The notes beneath the pieces were generated by a model that saw only the letters and a program-made list of their open reading frames with translations, made no database searches and was not told where the DNA came from. From positions 1 to 64,000 of the forward strand of contig NZ_MEJG01000006.1 in assembly GCF_002592045.1 (NCBI RefSeq): 64,000 bases of DNA, given 5' to 3'. This DNA is from Parasaccharibacter apium (GTDB taxonomy: Bacteria; Pseudomonadota; Alphaproteobacteria; Acetobacterales; Acetobacteraceae). Each line of letters starts with the position of its first letter. The first letter of the stretch is position 1. The translations under genes were made by a program, and so were the position numbers. This document shows positions 9,135 to 17,709 of the stretch, in pieces.

Positions 9135-10049
9135 ATGGTTGGATTTTTCTCACGACTCAAACAGGGTCTCTCCCGTTCAAGCGCGCGCCTTAATGCGGTG
9201 TTTGTAAAACGGCAACTTGATGATGCCACTCTTGAAGAATTGGAAGATGAGCTGATTGCGGCTGATCTGGGCCCGGCAGTTGCGGAGCGGATTATAGAAC
9301 AGTTCCGCCAGAAAAGCTTTGGGGAGGATATTACCCCAGAGGAAATCCGCCAGACCCTCGCCGCAGAAATCTCTCGAGTGTTGGAGCCTGTGGCCCGCCC
9401 CTTTGCGCTAGATACCACAAAAAAGCCCCATGTTGTGCTGGTAGTGGGTGTTAATGGTGTGGGCAAGACGACAACCATTGGCAAAATCGCACATCATTAT
9501 CATCAAGAGGGGAAATCCGTGATGATGGTGGCCGGCGATACCTTCCGCGCGGCGGCGGTAGAGCAGCTCCAAATCTGGGGGGAGCGCACGCACTCACCCG
9601 TTATAGCGGGCAAGGCGGGGGGGGATGCCGCAGGCCTTGCTTATGATGGACTAAAGCGCGCAACGGAGGAGCAAGCCGACCTTCTCCTTGTTGATACAGC
9701 CGGACGATTGCATAACCGCCAAGCTTTAATGGATGAACTGGCCAAAATCATCCGCGTGATGCAGAAGTTTGACCCCACAGCCCCCCATAGTGTGTTGCTT
9801 GTCCTAGATGCCACAACAGGCCAAAACGCCCTAGAGCAAGTGCGCGTCTTTCGCGACCTCGTCAATGTCAGTGGGTTAGTCGTCACTAAGCTGGATGGCT
9901 CTGCCCGTGGGGGTATTGTGGTCGCCTTGGCCGAGCAATTTAAGTTGCCGGTTCATCTCGTTGGTGTTGGCGAACAGGCAGAGGACCTCCGCCCCTTCTC
10001 CGCTACTGATTATGCCCGTGGCTTAGTGGGTGACGTACCAACGCAATAG
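9135..10049 (+). CDS. ftsY: Signal recognition particle receptor FtsY
   Basis: SRP-family GTPase that docks ribosome-nascent chain complexes at the inner membrane. At 304 residues it is the short form without the long acidic A domain: an N helical domain (about 1-90) then the G domain with GVNGVGKTT (G1), DTFRAAA (insertion box), DTAGRLHN (G3) and TKLDGSARGG (G4/closing region). Forty-four bp separate it from mtaB with no evident promoter, so it is likely the last gene of the dapF operon, which ends at the terminator at 10079. Confidence 0.97.
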   Translation: MVGFFSRLKQGLSRSSARLNAVFVKRQLDDATLEELEDELIAADLGPAVAERIIEQFRQKSFGEDITPEEIRQTLAAEISRVLEPVARPFALDTTKKPHVVLVVGVNGVGKTTTIGKIAHHYHQEGKSVMMVAGDTFRAAAVEQLQIWGERTHSPVIAGKAGGDAAGLAYDGLKRATEEQADLLLVDTAGRLHNRQALMDELAKIIRVMQKFDPTAPHSVLLVLDATTGQNALEQVRVFRDLVNVSGLVVTKLDGSARGGIVVALAEQFKLPVHLVGVGEQAEDLRPFSATDYARGLVGDVPTQ

Positions 10050-10078
10050 CCGCCCCTACCGATAAAAGGATATGACCT

Positions 10079-10116
10079 TAAAAAAGGAGCGCCTCCATGA
10101 CGGGCACTCCTTTTTT
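10079..10116. terminator. Bidirectional terminator between ftsY and a convergent lipoprotein gene
   Basis: AAAAAGGAG near 10081 pairs with CTCCTTTTTT near 10108, with extra internal GCC/GGC pairing. Flanking A-run and T-run make it usable in both directions, closing the dapF-mtaB-ftsY operon and the gene that ends at 10142. Confidence 0.8.
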
Positions 10117-10141
10117 CATCCTACTCTCTTAAAGAGAAGGA

Positions 10142-10525
10142 TTAGTCGGCTACGCCGCTATGGGTAGCAATCTTGGATTCCGCAAATGTATGGTGCCAAA
10201 CATGCCCTTTATCATCAAAAATAAGCAGCACTGTTTTGGCCTTCCCATGCCTACCATTAGAGAAAGCTGAGTAATAGGGAATGTAATTCTCCCCATTCTC
10301 GTGCAGGGTTTTAAACTCGTACTTCCAGACCTCACGACCGCCATCAGTGTAATTAATCTCCAGCGGGTCACCAAACATGGCCTTAACCTGATCCTTGGTT
10401 GTCACACCATCTTGGATTTTTTGATCAACTGTTGCAGCCGTCTCATTCTTAATGGCCCGATTGCCGTAGGATGAACAGCCTGCCAGCACAAGAGCCATCG
10501 CCCCTGCACATAATAATTTCCGCAT
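10142..10525 (-). CDS. Small lipoprotein, SmpA/OmlA-like fold
   Basis: A 127-residue predicted lipoprotein. With the start at 10525 the signal peptide is MRKLLCAGAMALVLAGC, ending in a lipobox with the acylated Cys at position 17. The mature part contains the pattern GVTTKDQVKAMFGDP followed by WKYEF, typical of SmpA/OmlA (BamE-like) domains that recur in outer-membrane-associated lipoproteins. An upstream ATG at 10558 would place 11 residues ahead of the signal peptide and lacks a ribosome site; GAGAGG stands 13 nt before 10525, a loose fit. It follows purA on the same strand, with a GC hairpin (10565-10589) between. Confidence 0.75.
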   Translation of the reverse strand: MRKLLCAGAMALVLAGCSSYGNRAIKNETAATVDQKIQDGVTTKDQVKAMFGDPLEINYTDGGREVWKYEFKTLHENGENYIPYYSAFSNGRHGKAKTVLLIFDDKGHVWHHTFAESKIATHSGVAD

Positions 10526-10564
10526 CGAACTTACAATTCCTCTCAATAGGAGATTCATGCCATA

Positions 10565-10589
10565 CCAGCCCAGTTATGCAACGGGCTGG
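10565..10589. terminator. GC hairpin downstream of purA
   Basis: CCAGCCC (10565-10571) and GGGCTGG (10583-10589) form a perfect 7-bp stem with an 11-nt loop, 27 bp past the purA stop. No T-run follows on the minus strand, so it may be a weak terminator or an mRNA-end structure between purA and the lipoprotein gene. Confidence 0.4.
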
Positions 10590-10615
10590 CACTCACATAA
10601 CACAATCCCGGCCAT

Positions 10616-11905
10616 TCAACCCTCAAATGGGTCTGTTACCAGAATTGTATCCTCACGTTCCGGGCTTGTGGAAAGCAGCGTAACAGGCGCGCCAATCAAT
10701 TCCTCAATCCGGCGCACATATTTAATCGCCTGAGCGGGGAGTTCTGCCCAAGAGCGCGCACCACCCGTTGTTTCATCCCAGCCCGGCATGGTCTCCAAAA
10801 CTGGCTTCACACGGGCCTGCGCCCCCGGTGCAGAGGGGAAATGCTCTATCCTCTGCCCATCTAGCTCATACCCAACGCAAATGGAGACCTCTTTCATACC
10901 ATCAAGGATGTCCAGCTTTGTCAGCGCAACACCACTCACGCCCCCAACGCGCACGGCCCGGCGGACCATGGCCGCATCAAACCAACCACAACGGCGCGGG
11001 CGGCCTGTCACGGTACCAAACTCATGCCCGCGCTCGGCCATGCCTTTGCCGACATCATCAAATAATTCAGACGGGAATGGCCCCTCCCCCACGCGGGTTG
11101 TATAAGCCTTAGCAATCCCCAACACAAAACCGACCGATTTCGGGCTCATCCCGCTCCCAGAAGCAGCAATCGCCGCCACTGTGTTGGAGCTGGTCACGAA
11201 AGGGTAAGTCCCGTGGTCCACATCCAGCATGACAGCTTGTGCGCCCTCAAACAGGATGCGCTTCCCAGCGCGGTCGGCCTCGGCAAGACGGTCCCACGCA
11301 CGGCAGGCATAAGGCAGTAAACGCGGGGTAATTTCTTTAAGGAAGGCGAGGATCGCCTCCTTTGTGAAGGTCTCTGCCCCCAAGCCGGCTAAAAGCGTAT
11401 TGTGATGGAGCAGCAGCTCATCAATCTTCCAATCCAGCGTGTCAGGCTCGGTCAAGTCACAAATGCGGATGGCACGGCGAGCTACTTTATCCTCATAAGC
11501 AGGGCCAATGCCGCGACCTGTCGTGCCGATTTTATGGGTACCACGAGCCTGCTCACGCGCGCGATCCAACGCCCCATGCACAGGAAGAATCAAAGGAGCT
11601 GTCTCGGCTATCCAGAGTGTTTCTGGCGTGACGGTTAGGCCTTGCTCTGTCACGCGGTCAATCTCGCTCATCAAAGCTTTGGGGTCCACCACGACACCAT
11701 TGCCGATGACGCCAATCTTCCCCCCGACTAAACCAGACGGCAGCAATGATAATTTATACACCTGATCATTAACAACCAGCGTATGGCCGGCATTATGCCC
11801 ACCCTGAAAACGCACAACAATATCGGCACGGCTGGACAGCCAGTCCACAATCTTGCCTTTACCCTCATCGCCCCACTGGGTCCCGATTACGGTAACATTG
11901 GCCAT
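10616..11905 (-). CDS. purA: Adenylosuccinate synthetase
   Basis: Condenses IMP and aspartate with GTP hydrolysis, the first committed step from IMP to AMP. The 429-residue product starts with [18 protein letters not shown], the GTP-binding and catalytic segment with the catalytic Asp (GDEGKG), then GGHNAGHT, and has the IMP-binding segment [14 protein letters not shown]. Length matches the family (about 430). GGAAG lies a suitable distance before the ATG. It follows hisZ after 49 bp, so a serC-hisZ-purA transcript is likely. Confidence 0.97.
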   Translation of the reverse strand: MANVTVIGTQWGDEGKGKIVDWLSSRADIVVRFQGGHNAGHTLVVNDQVYKLSLLPSGLVGGKIGVIGNGVVVDPKALMSEIDRVTEQGLTVTPETLWIAETAPLILPVHGALDRAREQARGTHKIGTTGRGIGPAYEDKVARRAIRICDLTEPDTLDWKIDELLLHHNTLLAGLGAETFTKEAILAFLKEITPRLLPYACRAWDRLAEADRAGKRILFEGAQAVMLDVDHGTYPFVTSSNTVAAIAASGSGMSPKSVGFVLGIAKAYTTRVGEGPFPSELFDDVGKGMAERGHEFGTVTGRPRRCGWFDAAMVRRAVRVGGVSGVALTKLDILDGMKEVSICVGYELDGQRIEHFPSAPGAQARVKPVLETMPGWDETTGGARSWAELPAQAIKYVRRIEELIGAPVTLLSTSPEREDTILVTDPFEG

Positions 11906-11954
11906 AAGAATGCTCTTCCTTCAACGTCTCATAATGACGATCCCTACCCGCTTA

Positions 11955-13100
11955 TCAGCGTGGCAGGGGGGTGGGTTGTTCATCTTTCCAGATATGGCTG
12001 CACCGTAAATGATGCGCCTCCTGCTCCATCGCACTTGATTCCCCAAGCGATGCGATGGTGGCATAGCCTGCCTCATGCAGGCTGGACAAGTCCTTCTGTG
12101 CCATATGGGGGGGAACAAGGCAGCGTTTACGCCGTGGTGGTGGCTCTGCCACCCTTAAAAAAGCATGGGGATGAAGTGTCAACCCACATGCTGGCTCATC
12201 CCCTGCGAGATAACGCCCCCCACGTCCCAATTCCTCACGAGAATGTAGAGCAAAGACCGTTACACATACCCCAGTATGATACCGCCAACCTCGGAAATCG
12301 ACCGGGTCCACCGTCAAACGAGCCGTAGGTAGGCGTGCTAAAATCGCTGCCACATCTGCCCGTAAACGCGCCACAAAAGGGCGTAATTTATCAGGGAATG
12401 TCAGCGTCTCTAACTTCTGCAGCGCAATATGAGCCGGGCCAACAGCATCCATCATCCCTAAAAGCAACTCCGCCCATGCCCCACCATGCTCCCGCACGGC
12501 GGCGGCATCACGCCGGTCTAACGCATGGATAATCGCCTCACGCTCAGCCCCGCTAAAGCCATCCTCTATCAAGCTCCAAACCATAACAGGCATGGAAAGG
12601 TCAAAAGAGACATGAGCAATCCCCAATTTTGCAAGGGCCTCCGCCCCTAGAGCGATGACCTCGGCATCGGCCTCGGCTTTATCAGGGCCGATAAGCTCTA
12701 TCCCCGCTTGGGAGATTTGACGCTGCCCCTCACGCCCCGGCGTGCCGATAACCACACAATCCCCCGCATAAGAAAGACGGAGCGGGCGCGGGCAATCCTG
12801 CATCCGCACCGCTGCAATACGGGCGATCTGCGTTGTCATATCCGGCCGCAATGCCATCATCCGATGCGAGGATGGATCTAACAAACGGAAGCTCTGCTCC
12901 GCCAAAGCCGCCCCGGACCCACTCAACAATGAGGCCTCAAACTCTAACAAAGGGGGACGGACGCGCTCATAGCCATGGCAGGAGAATACATCCATCACCG
13001 CTGCAAGGCCGCGGGCCTCTGCCTCGGCCTCGGCGGGGAGGAGGTCCACAAACCCCATAGGCAACAAAGCCGGGTTTGATAAATCTGGTGTCTCCATCAT
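11955..13100 (-). CDS. hisZ: ATP phosphoribosyltransferase regulatory subunit
   Basis: HisRS-like protein without tRNA-charging function that activates the short form of HisG in histidine biosynthesis. The 381-residue product carries class II synthetase-like elements: GFVDLLP near the N-terminus, the motif-2-like RPDMTTQIARI, and GGRYLAGD near residue 310. The start at 13100 overlaps the serC stop (ATGA); a second ATG follows directly at 13097. A longer reading frame to 13148 lies inside serC and is not needed. The last about 60 residues (after HAFLRVAEPPPRRKR) resemble other alphaproteobacterial HisZ tails. Its presence predicts a short-form HisG elsewhere in the genome. Confidence 0.9.
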   Translation of the reverse strand: MMETPDLSNPALLPMGFVDLLPAEAEAEARGLAAVMDVFSCHGYERVRPPLLEFEASLLSGSGAALAEQSFRLLDPSSHRMMALRPDMTTQIARIAAVRMQDCPRPLRLSYAGDCVVIGTPGREGQRQISQAGIELIGPDKAEADAEVIALGAEALAKLGIAHVSFDLSMPVMVWSLIEDGFSGAEREAIIHALDRRDAAAVREHGGAWAELLLGMMDAVGPAHIALQKLETLTFPDKLRPFVARLRADVAAILARLPTARLTVDPVDFRGWRYHTGVCVTVFALHSREELGRGGRYLAGDEPACGLTLHPHAFLRVAEPPPRRKRCLVPPHMAQKDLSSLHEAGYATIASLGESSAMEQEAHHLRCSHIWKDEQPTPLPR

Positions 13101-14284
13101 GCCCGCACGGCCTCTTCTGCAACGCACCCATAAGCCCAATCTAACCACGGTAAGAGGGCCTCTATATCCTCTGCCTCAACCGTGGCCCCACCCCAAATCC
13201 GTAATCCGGCAGGGGCATCACGATAACCAGCAAGGTCATAACCCGCTTGCTCGGCCTCTAAAAGGCTGGTCATCTTCTTAATCGCCGCAGAACGTTGGGC
13301 ATCATCTAGAGCCTCAAACCACGGTGCGGTAATCTTTAAGCAAATAGAGGTGCAAGAGCGTGTCTCTTTTGTCGCGCTGAGGAAGGCCACCCAATCACGC
13401 TGAGCCACCCATGCCTCCACAAGGGCGAGATTCTTCCGCGCCCGTGCTTTCAGAGCCTCCAAACCACCAATGGATTCCGCCCAACGTAAGCTATCCAACG
13501 CATCTTCCACACATAACATGGAGGGGGTGTTGATTGTATCGCCGCGGAAGATAGCCTCATTCAGCCCTTTTTTATTCGTAAGGCGGAAAATCTTAGGCAA
13601 AGGCCGCTGGCTGCCCTCCTCCAACCGTTGTACAGCACGAGGGCTGAGTGCCACCATGCCATGCGCTGCCTCCCCCCCAAGGGCCTTCTGCCACGACCAT
13701 GTCACAACGTCCAACCGTTCCCATGGCAGGTCCATCGCAAACGCAGCCGAGGTCGCATCGCAAATCACCAACCCTTCATGCTGGGCTGGCACCGCCTCAA
13801 CCGAAGGAATGCACACGCCTGAGGTTGTGCCATTCCATGTCAGTACAACATCACGCGACCAATCAATCTGCGTCATATCGGGCAGGGAGCCATAGGGGGC
13901 TTCCAACACGCGGAGGTCATCTAATGCGAGGACATCGCGTAAATCCTGCGCCCATGTGCCAGAGAAGCTCTCAAAAGAGAGGACATCCACACCGCGTTGC
14001 CCTGCTATGGCCCACAAAATCATCTCCACTGCCCCCGTGTCAGAGGCTGGGACAATGCCAAGTTGCCAACCCTCTGGCATACCAAGCAAAGAGGCTGAGC
14101 GCGTTATCACCTCATGCAGCCGTGCGCGCCCTTCTGCCGCACGGTGAGACCGCCCAAGAAAAGCCCCTTTAAGGGCCTCAGGCGTCCAGCCGGGGCGTTT
14201 GACGCATGGGCCAGATGAGAAATACGGGCGTTGCGGACGGCGGGAAGGCTTAGCGGGGGGCATAACGGGTTGGTCATCCATCAT
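13097..14284 (-). CDS. serC: Phosphoserine aminotransferase
   Basis: PLP enzyme that converts 3-phosphohydroxypyruvate and glutamate to phosphoserine in serine synthesis (also used in pyridoxal phosphate synthesis). The 395-residue product shows YFSSGPCVKRPGW at the N-terminus, the family's GRSHR region and the PLP-lysine in WSWQKALGGE. It belongs to the alphaproteobacterial SerC type rather than the shorter E. coli type. Its stop overlaps hisZ by four bases. In several related genomes serA follows serC; here hisZ follows directly. Confidence 0.93.
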   Translation of the reverse strand: MMDDQPVMPPAKPSRRPQRPYFSSGPCVKRPGWTPEALKGAFLGRSHRAAEGRARLHEVITRSASLLGMPEGWQLGIVPASDTGAVEMILWAIAGQRGVDVLSFESFSGTWAQDLRDVLALDDLRVLEAPYGSLPDMTQIDWSRDVVLTWNGTTSGVCIPSVEAVPAQHEGLVICDATSAAFAMDLPWERLDVVTWSWQKALGGEAAHGMVALSPRAVQRLEEGSQRPLPKIFRLTNKKGLNEAIFRGDTINTPSMLCVEDALDSLRWAESIGGLEALKARARKNLALVEAWVAQRDWVAFLSATKETRSCTSICLKITAPWFEALDDAQRSAAIKKMTSLLEAEQAGYDLAGYRDAPAGLRIWGGATVEAEDIEALLPWLDWAYGCVAEEAVRA

Positions 14285-14388
14285 TACGGTAAAGGATTAT
14301 ATTTTCTTTAGGTGTCACACGCATCATAAGGGGTCAAGCCAAACAGAGCATGATTGGCAGAACAACGCCGATTGCGTAAGACAAAACC

Positions 14389-16059
14389 ATGACACAACGA
14401 CCACACGCCAAAACAAGGCATTTTATCACCACAGCGTGGTTAGGGATTTATCTCCTCCTTAACCTCTTCGTCGCGAATAATTGTGAACTGGCACAACATA
14501 GGCTGGCTTTCAGCCTAGCCAGCCTTTCTTTGCCATTTTTTTTCTTATCCTGTGGGCGTTTTGTAGCCTGCTTATTTAGCCTGCCCCTCACGGCTATTGT
14601 GGTCGTTAACCTCTATATCATCATCCATTATCACAAAATCACTTATGATATTTGTATGGCCATCGCCGGGACAGATAGTGCCGACGCTGCCAATATGCTG
14701 CGGACGATCCCCATCACGTCCTTTTTACTCGCCGGATTACTCCTCGGAGGCATGCTATACGCCACAGCACGAGCTGCGCGTTTTCGCCCTCTTTATGCCT
14801 TGTTTGGCCTTATAGGATGCGCTCTTACCTTCACGATTGCTTTACATCGCCCTTTAAACCGCGATATTGCTGGGCATTATAATGTCGCCATTACATATGA
14901 CAGCGTACATCGCCATTATATCAACAGCCCTTATTTTGCGAAAAATCTCGCTTTTTACGTCAACCTTCCCGGCTTTATTGGCACTAGCTTAGCAACTTTG
15001 GCCCTTAATCAAGGGTATCAACAAGCAAAAGCATACCGCCATAGCCTCACCTTCACCCCGCATGAGCACATAAACTCAGCTCTTCTACCAGGGCGTGTTG
15101 TGGGGGAGAAAAACATCATCCTCATCATCGGGGAATCAGACGCAGCACGCCATCACGGCCTTTATGGCTATACAGAGCAGGACACGACCCCACACCTGCG
15201 CACCCTCGCCGCACGAGGTGCACTCTGCGCCATTAGCAACGCCCATTCCGCTGCCAGCATGACACATAATGCTGTGCCGATGATGGTCTCCTTCCTCACC
15301 CCGCAAAACCGCCGCGCTATCCTGACTGAGAAAAACCTCATCGAGCTCGCCCGCGCCCATGGCTATAAAACCTTATGGGTAGGAAGCCATGAGGGAACAT
15401 CCCTCTATAACAGCCCGATTGGCTATCTCTCTAACTTTAGTGAACAGGTCGTCCGGCCCGATTACAGCACCCTCCCCCTCAGCGTGCGCGAACATGATGA
15501 TGAGAGCCTCCTCCCTGTTCTCCAACATCAATTAGAAATTTATCGGCAGGAGCCGGCGGGGCATTTTATTATTATCCATCTCATTGGTAGTCACGTCTCA
15601 TACCAGGAGAAAACAACCCCAGAGGACCGGCGCGCCCTACCCCATGCTGGGAGCTATGACCAAGCCATCCATCATGTGGACCATCTCATCGCAACGATTC
15701 TTCACATGGTGGAACAGACATTACCCCATAGCACGCTCCTCTACAGCGCAGATCATGGGGAAATCCTCACCTCACCTGATAATGGTATGCATGGGGTTTA
15801 TGATGGCGGCCAAGAGCAATATCGTATCCCTATCTATTTCGCAGGCCTACATCATGCCGCTTATTGCCAGCAGGCCGAGGCACTCCGCCAAACCGATGGG
15901 ACATTCTCCCAACTTATGGAGAAATACATCCTCTTAACGATGATGGGTTATCAACTCGCCCCAGAGGCTCTACACGCAGCCCGGCAACAAGACCTCATCT
16001 TACATTCTGATGGGGAGACTTACGATTATAACCGGCTTCCCGGCCCCAAAGCCCCGTAA
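14389..16059 (+). CDS. Phosphoethanolamine transferase-like membrane protein (sulfatase fold)
   Basis: A 556-residue inner-membrane enzyme of the EptA/CptA/MCR superfamily, which transfers phosphoethanolamine from phosphatidylethanolamine to lipid A, LPS core or other envelope glycolipids. About five hydrophobic segments occupy residues 12-205, then a periplasmic sulfatase-fold domain. The metal/nucleophile motif reads IIGESDAARHHGLYGY, giving Ser250 where EptA and MCR enzymes have Thr; the later metal motif SADHGE and the MHGVYDGG histidine are present. The start is the ATG at 14389 with no strong ribosome site. It is divergent from serC with a 104-bp gap and stands alone. The substrate cannot be read; phosphoglycerol transfer is an alternative. 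Confidence 0.82.
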   Translation: MTQRPHAKTRHFITTAWLGIYLLLNLFVANNCELAQHRLAFSLASLSLPFFFLSCGRFVACLFSLPLTAIVVVNLYIIIHYHKITYDICMAIAGTDSADAANMLRTIPITSFLLAGLLLGGMLYATARAARFRPLYALFGLIGCALTFTIALHRPLNRDIAGHYNVAITYDSVHRHYINSPYFAKNLAFYVNLPGFIGTSLATLALNQGYQQAKAYRHSLTFTPHEHINSALLPGRVVGEKNIILIIGESDAARHHGLYGYTEQDTTPHLRTLAARGALCAISNAHSAASMTHNAVPMMVSFLTPQNRRAILTEKNLIELARAHGYKTLWVGSHEGTSLYNSPIGYLSNFSEQVVRPDYSTLPLSVREHDDESLLPVLQHQLEIYRQEPAGHFIIIHLIGSHVSYQEKTTPEDRRALPHAGSYDQAIHHVDHLIATILHMVEQTLPHSTLLYSADHGEILTSPDNGMHGVYDGGQEQYRIPIYFAGLHHAAYCQQAEALRQTDGTFSQLMEKYILLTMMGYQLAPEALHAARQQDLILHSDGETYDYNRLPGPKAP

Positions 16060-16075
16060 CGGCTTTGGGAAATGA

Positions 16076-16160
16076 TGGTGCGAAAGAGGGGACTCGAACC
16101 CCTATGCCTTGCGGCGGTCGATTTTGAGCCGACTGCGTCTACCAGTTCCGCCACTCTCGC
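16076..16160 (-). tRNA. tRNA-Leu (anticodon CAA)
   Basis: An 85-nt sequence including an encoded 3' CCA folds as a class II tRNA: acceptor stem GCGAGAG with CTTTCGC, a D arm, an anticodon stem GTCGG/TCGAC closing the loop CTCAAAA (anticodon CAA), a long variable arm and the TTCGAGT T-loop. It lies 16 bp past the end of the convergent phosphoethanolamine transferase gene. Confidence 0.95.
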
Positions 16161-16252
16161 CCATAATGCCCTACGCTCTCTACGAGGGATGGCCCGCTTA
16201 TAAAAGATTCCGCCCTAAAGGACTAGAGGTGAAGAGAAAAAATCTTACCGGG

Positions 16253-17158
16253 TCACTCTTTCCCGCTCATCAACAAGATATTACGCATCGCCGCACCTGA
16301 TGCTCCCTTGCCCAAATTATCTAACCGCGCTGTCAACAATGCCTGCCCGCTATGGCCGCTCACCCGCAGCTCCATATCATCACGTCCAGCAAGAGCATCG
16401 GCAGTTAATTTTGGCTCGGACTCTACAACGCGGATTGTTTGTGCATCCTTATAGAAAGCCTGCAAAGCCGCTGTAACATCCTCAATCATCGGGACACCGG
16501 GGAGAGAGACGAGATGCAAAGGAATGGACACTATCATCCCTTGGGGGAAATGCCCCACTGATGGCACAAAGAGCGGATTGCGCGTCAACCCGCTATAATG
16601 CGTCATCTCCGGTAAATGTTTGTGCTGTAGATTTAGGCCATATAAAAAGAAAGGCGGGCCACCTTCCGCCTCTTGCTGCTCAATCAACGCCTTACCACCG
16701 CCGCTATAACCTGAGACAGCATTGATGGAGATATGAGCATCCATCGGGATAATCCCCGCCTGCACAAGCGGGCGTAACAACGCGATCGCCCCCGTAGCAT
16801 AACAGCCGGGGTTACTCACAAACCGCGCTTTACGGATACGCTCTGGTTGAGTCGAATCCAGCTCTGGCAAGCCATACACCCAATCCGGGTCCACACGATG
16901 AGCCGTACTCGCATCCAAAAAGCGCGTCTTGGTCCCGTGCCCTAAAGCCACAGCCTCACGCGCGGCATCATCAGGTAAACACAGCACGGTAATATCAGCC
17001 TGCGCCATAAGCTCTTGGCGGGCTTGAGGGTCCTTCCGGCGGGCAGGGTCGATGCTTAACAAGGTCAGGCCGTAACGCTCTGCCACAGCCTCGATGCGGC
17101 GGCGAATCCCAAGCCCTGTTGTTCCTGCCTCGCCATCAATAAATATGCGCGTCGTCAT
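16253..17158 (-). CDS. argC: N-acetyl-gamma-glutamyl-phosphate reductase (type 2)
   Basis: NADPH-dependent reduction of N-acetylglutamyl phosphate to the semialdehyde, third step of arginine synthesis. The 301-residue product is the shorter type 2 ArgC: it opens with IFIDGEAGTTGLGIRRR, and the catalytic Cys is in SNPGCYATG. The start at 17158 follows AAGGGG; a longer frame to 17185 overlaps the GNAT gene. It ends a same-strand series ettA-GNAT-argC with gaps of about 20 bp, so it is probably co-transcribed with them. argD and argF are elsewhere in the window. Confidence 0.95.
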   Translation of the reverse strand: MTTRIFIDGEAGTTGLGIRRRIEAVAERYGLTLLSIDPARRKDPQARQELMAQADITVLCLPDDAAREAVALGHGTKTRFLDASTAHRVDPDWVYGLPELDSTQPERIRKARFVSNPGCYATGAIALLRPLVQAGIIPMDAHISINAVSGYSGGGKALIEQQEAEGGPPFFLYGLNLQHKHLPEMTHYSGLTRNPLFVPSVGHFPQGMIVSIPLHLVSLPGVPMIEDVTAALQAFYKDAQTIRVVESEPKLTADALAGRDDMELRVSGHSGQALLTARLDNLGKGASGAAMRNILLMSGKE

Positions 17159-17178
17159 CCGGCTTGCCCCCCTTAGCC

Positions 17179-17688
17179 TCACCAATAGAACGGCGTCTGT
17201 CTTCTTTCATACACCAACATGGTGTGCCCGTCCCGCTCGAACTGGTCAAGAAGGCTCATACCAATACTGCCCAAGACAAGGCGTGAGGCACGATTATCTT
17301 CCCGCGCAACCGCCACGACACGCTCTATCCCCGTATCCAACACAAAATTGAGAGCAATAGCTGCGGCCTCTCGTGCGATTCCCCGCCCTGATGCCCATGG
17401 GAACAACGCAAAGCGCAGGCCCAGCCCGCGCCCATCGGGCCGCTCATGCACGCCCGTCATCCCGACAAAGCGATTCTGCTCAATGATGGAGAAAATACCA
17501 ACGCCACGCTCGGCCCAAAAGGCGACATCCTCAGCCATCTCAGCCTCAGCTTGAGCACGACTCCGCACCCCGCCCAGCATAGAGCCAAAGGCCGCACCAT
17601 CAGCCTTTAAGCGGGCCATATCCTCCATATCCGGCCAATTTACAGGCCGGAGGAGGAGGCGCGCCGTCCGCAGCTCACTGCCTGCCAC
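17179..17688 (-). CDS. GNAT N-acetyltransferase, RimJ/RimL-like
   Basis: A 169-residue acetyltransferase of the family that includes RimJ/RimL/SpeG-like enzymes. It shows the typical N-terminal LRTARLLLRPV, the G-x-x-G-H region as GMTGVHE, the acetyl-CoA loop in ASGRGIAREAA and the closing ENRASRLVLGSIGM. GTG start at 17688; AAGGCGG lies about 7 nt upstream. It is located 21 bp after ettA and 20 bp before argC. The ribosomal N-terminal acetylation role of the best-known relatives fits the neighbouring ribosome factor EttA, but the substrate is not identifiable. Confidence 0.82.
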   Translation of the reverse strand: MAGSELRTARLLLRPVNWPDMEDMARLKADGAAFGSMLGGVRSRAQAEAEMAEDVAFWAERGVGIFSIIEQNRFVGMTGVHERPDGRGLGLRFALFPWASGRGIAREAAAIALNFVLDTGIERVVAVAREDNRASRLVLGSIGMSLLDQFERDGHTMLVYERRQTPFYW

Positions 17689-17709
17689 AATGCGCCGCCT
17701 TATAACGCA

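Noticed and set aside
13101-13148. A 16-codon N-terminal extension of hisZ
   Set aside because: It lies entirely within serC and would have no ribosome site; the ATGA overlap at 13100 is the natural start.
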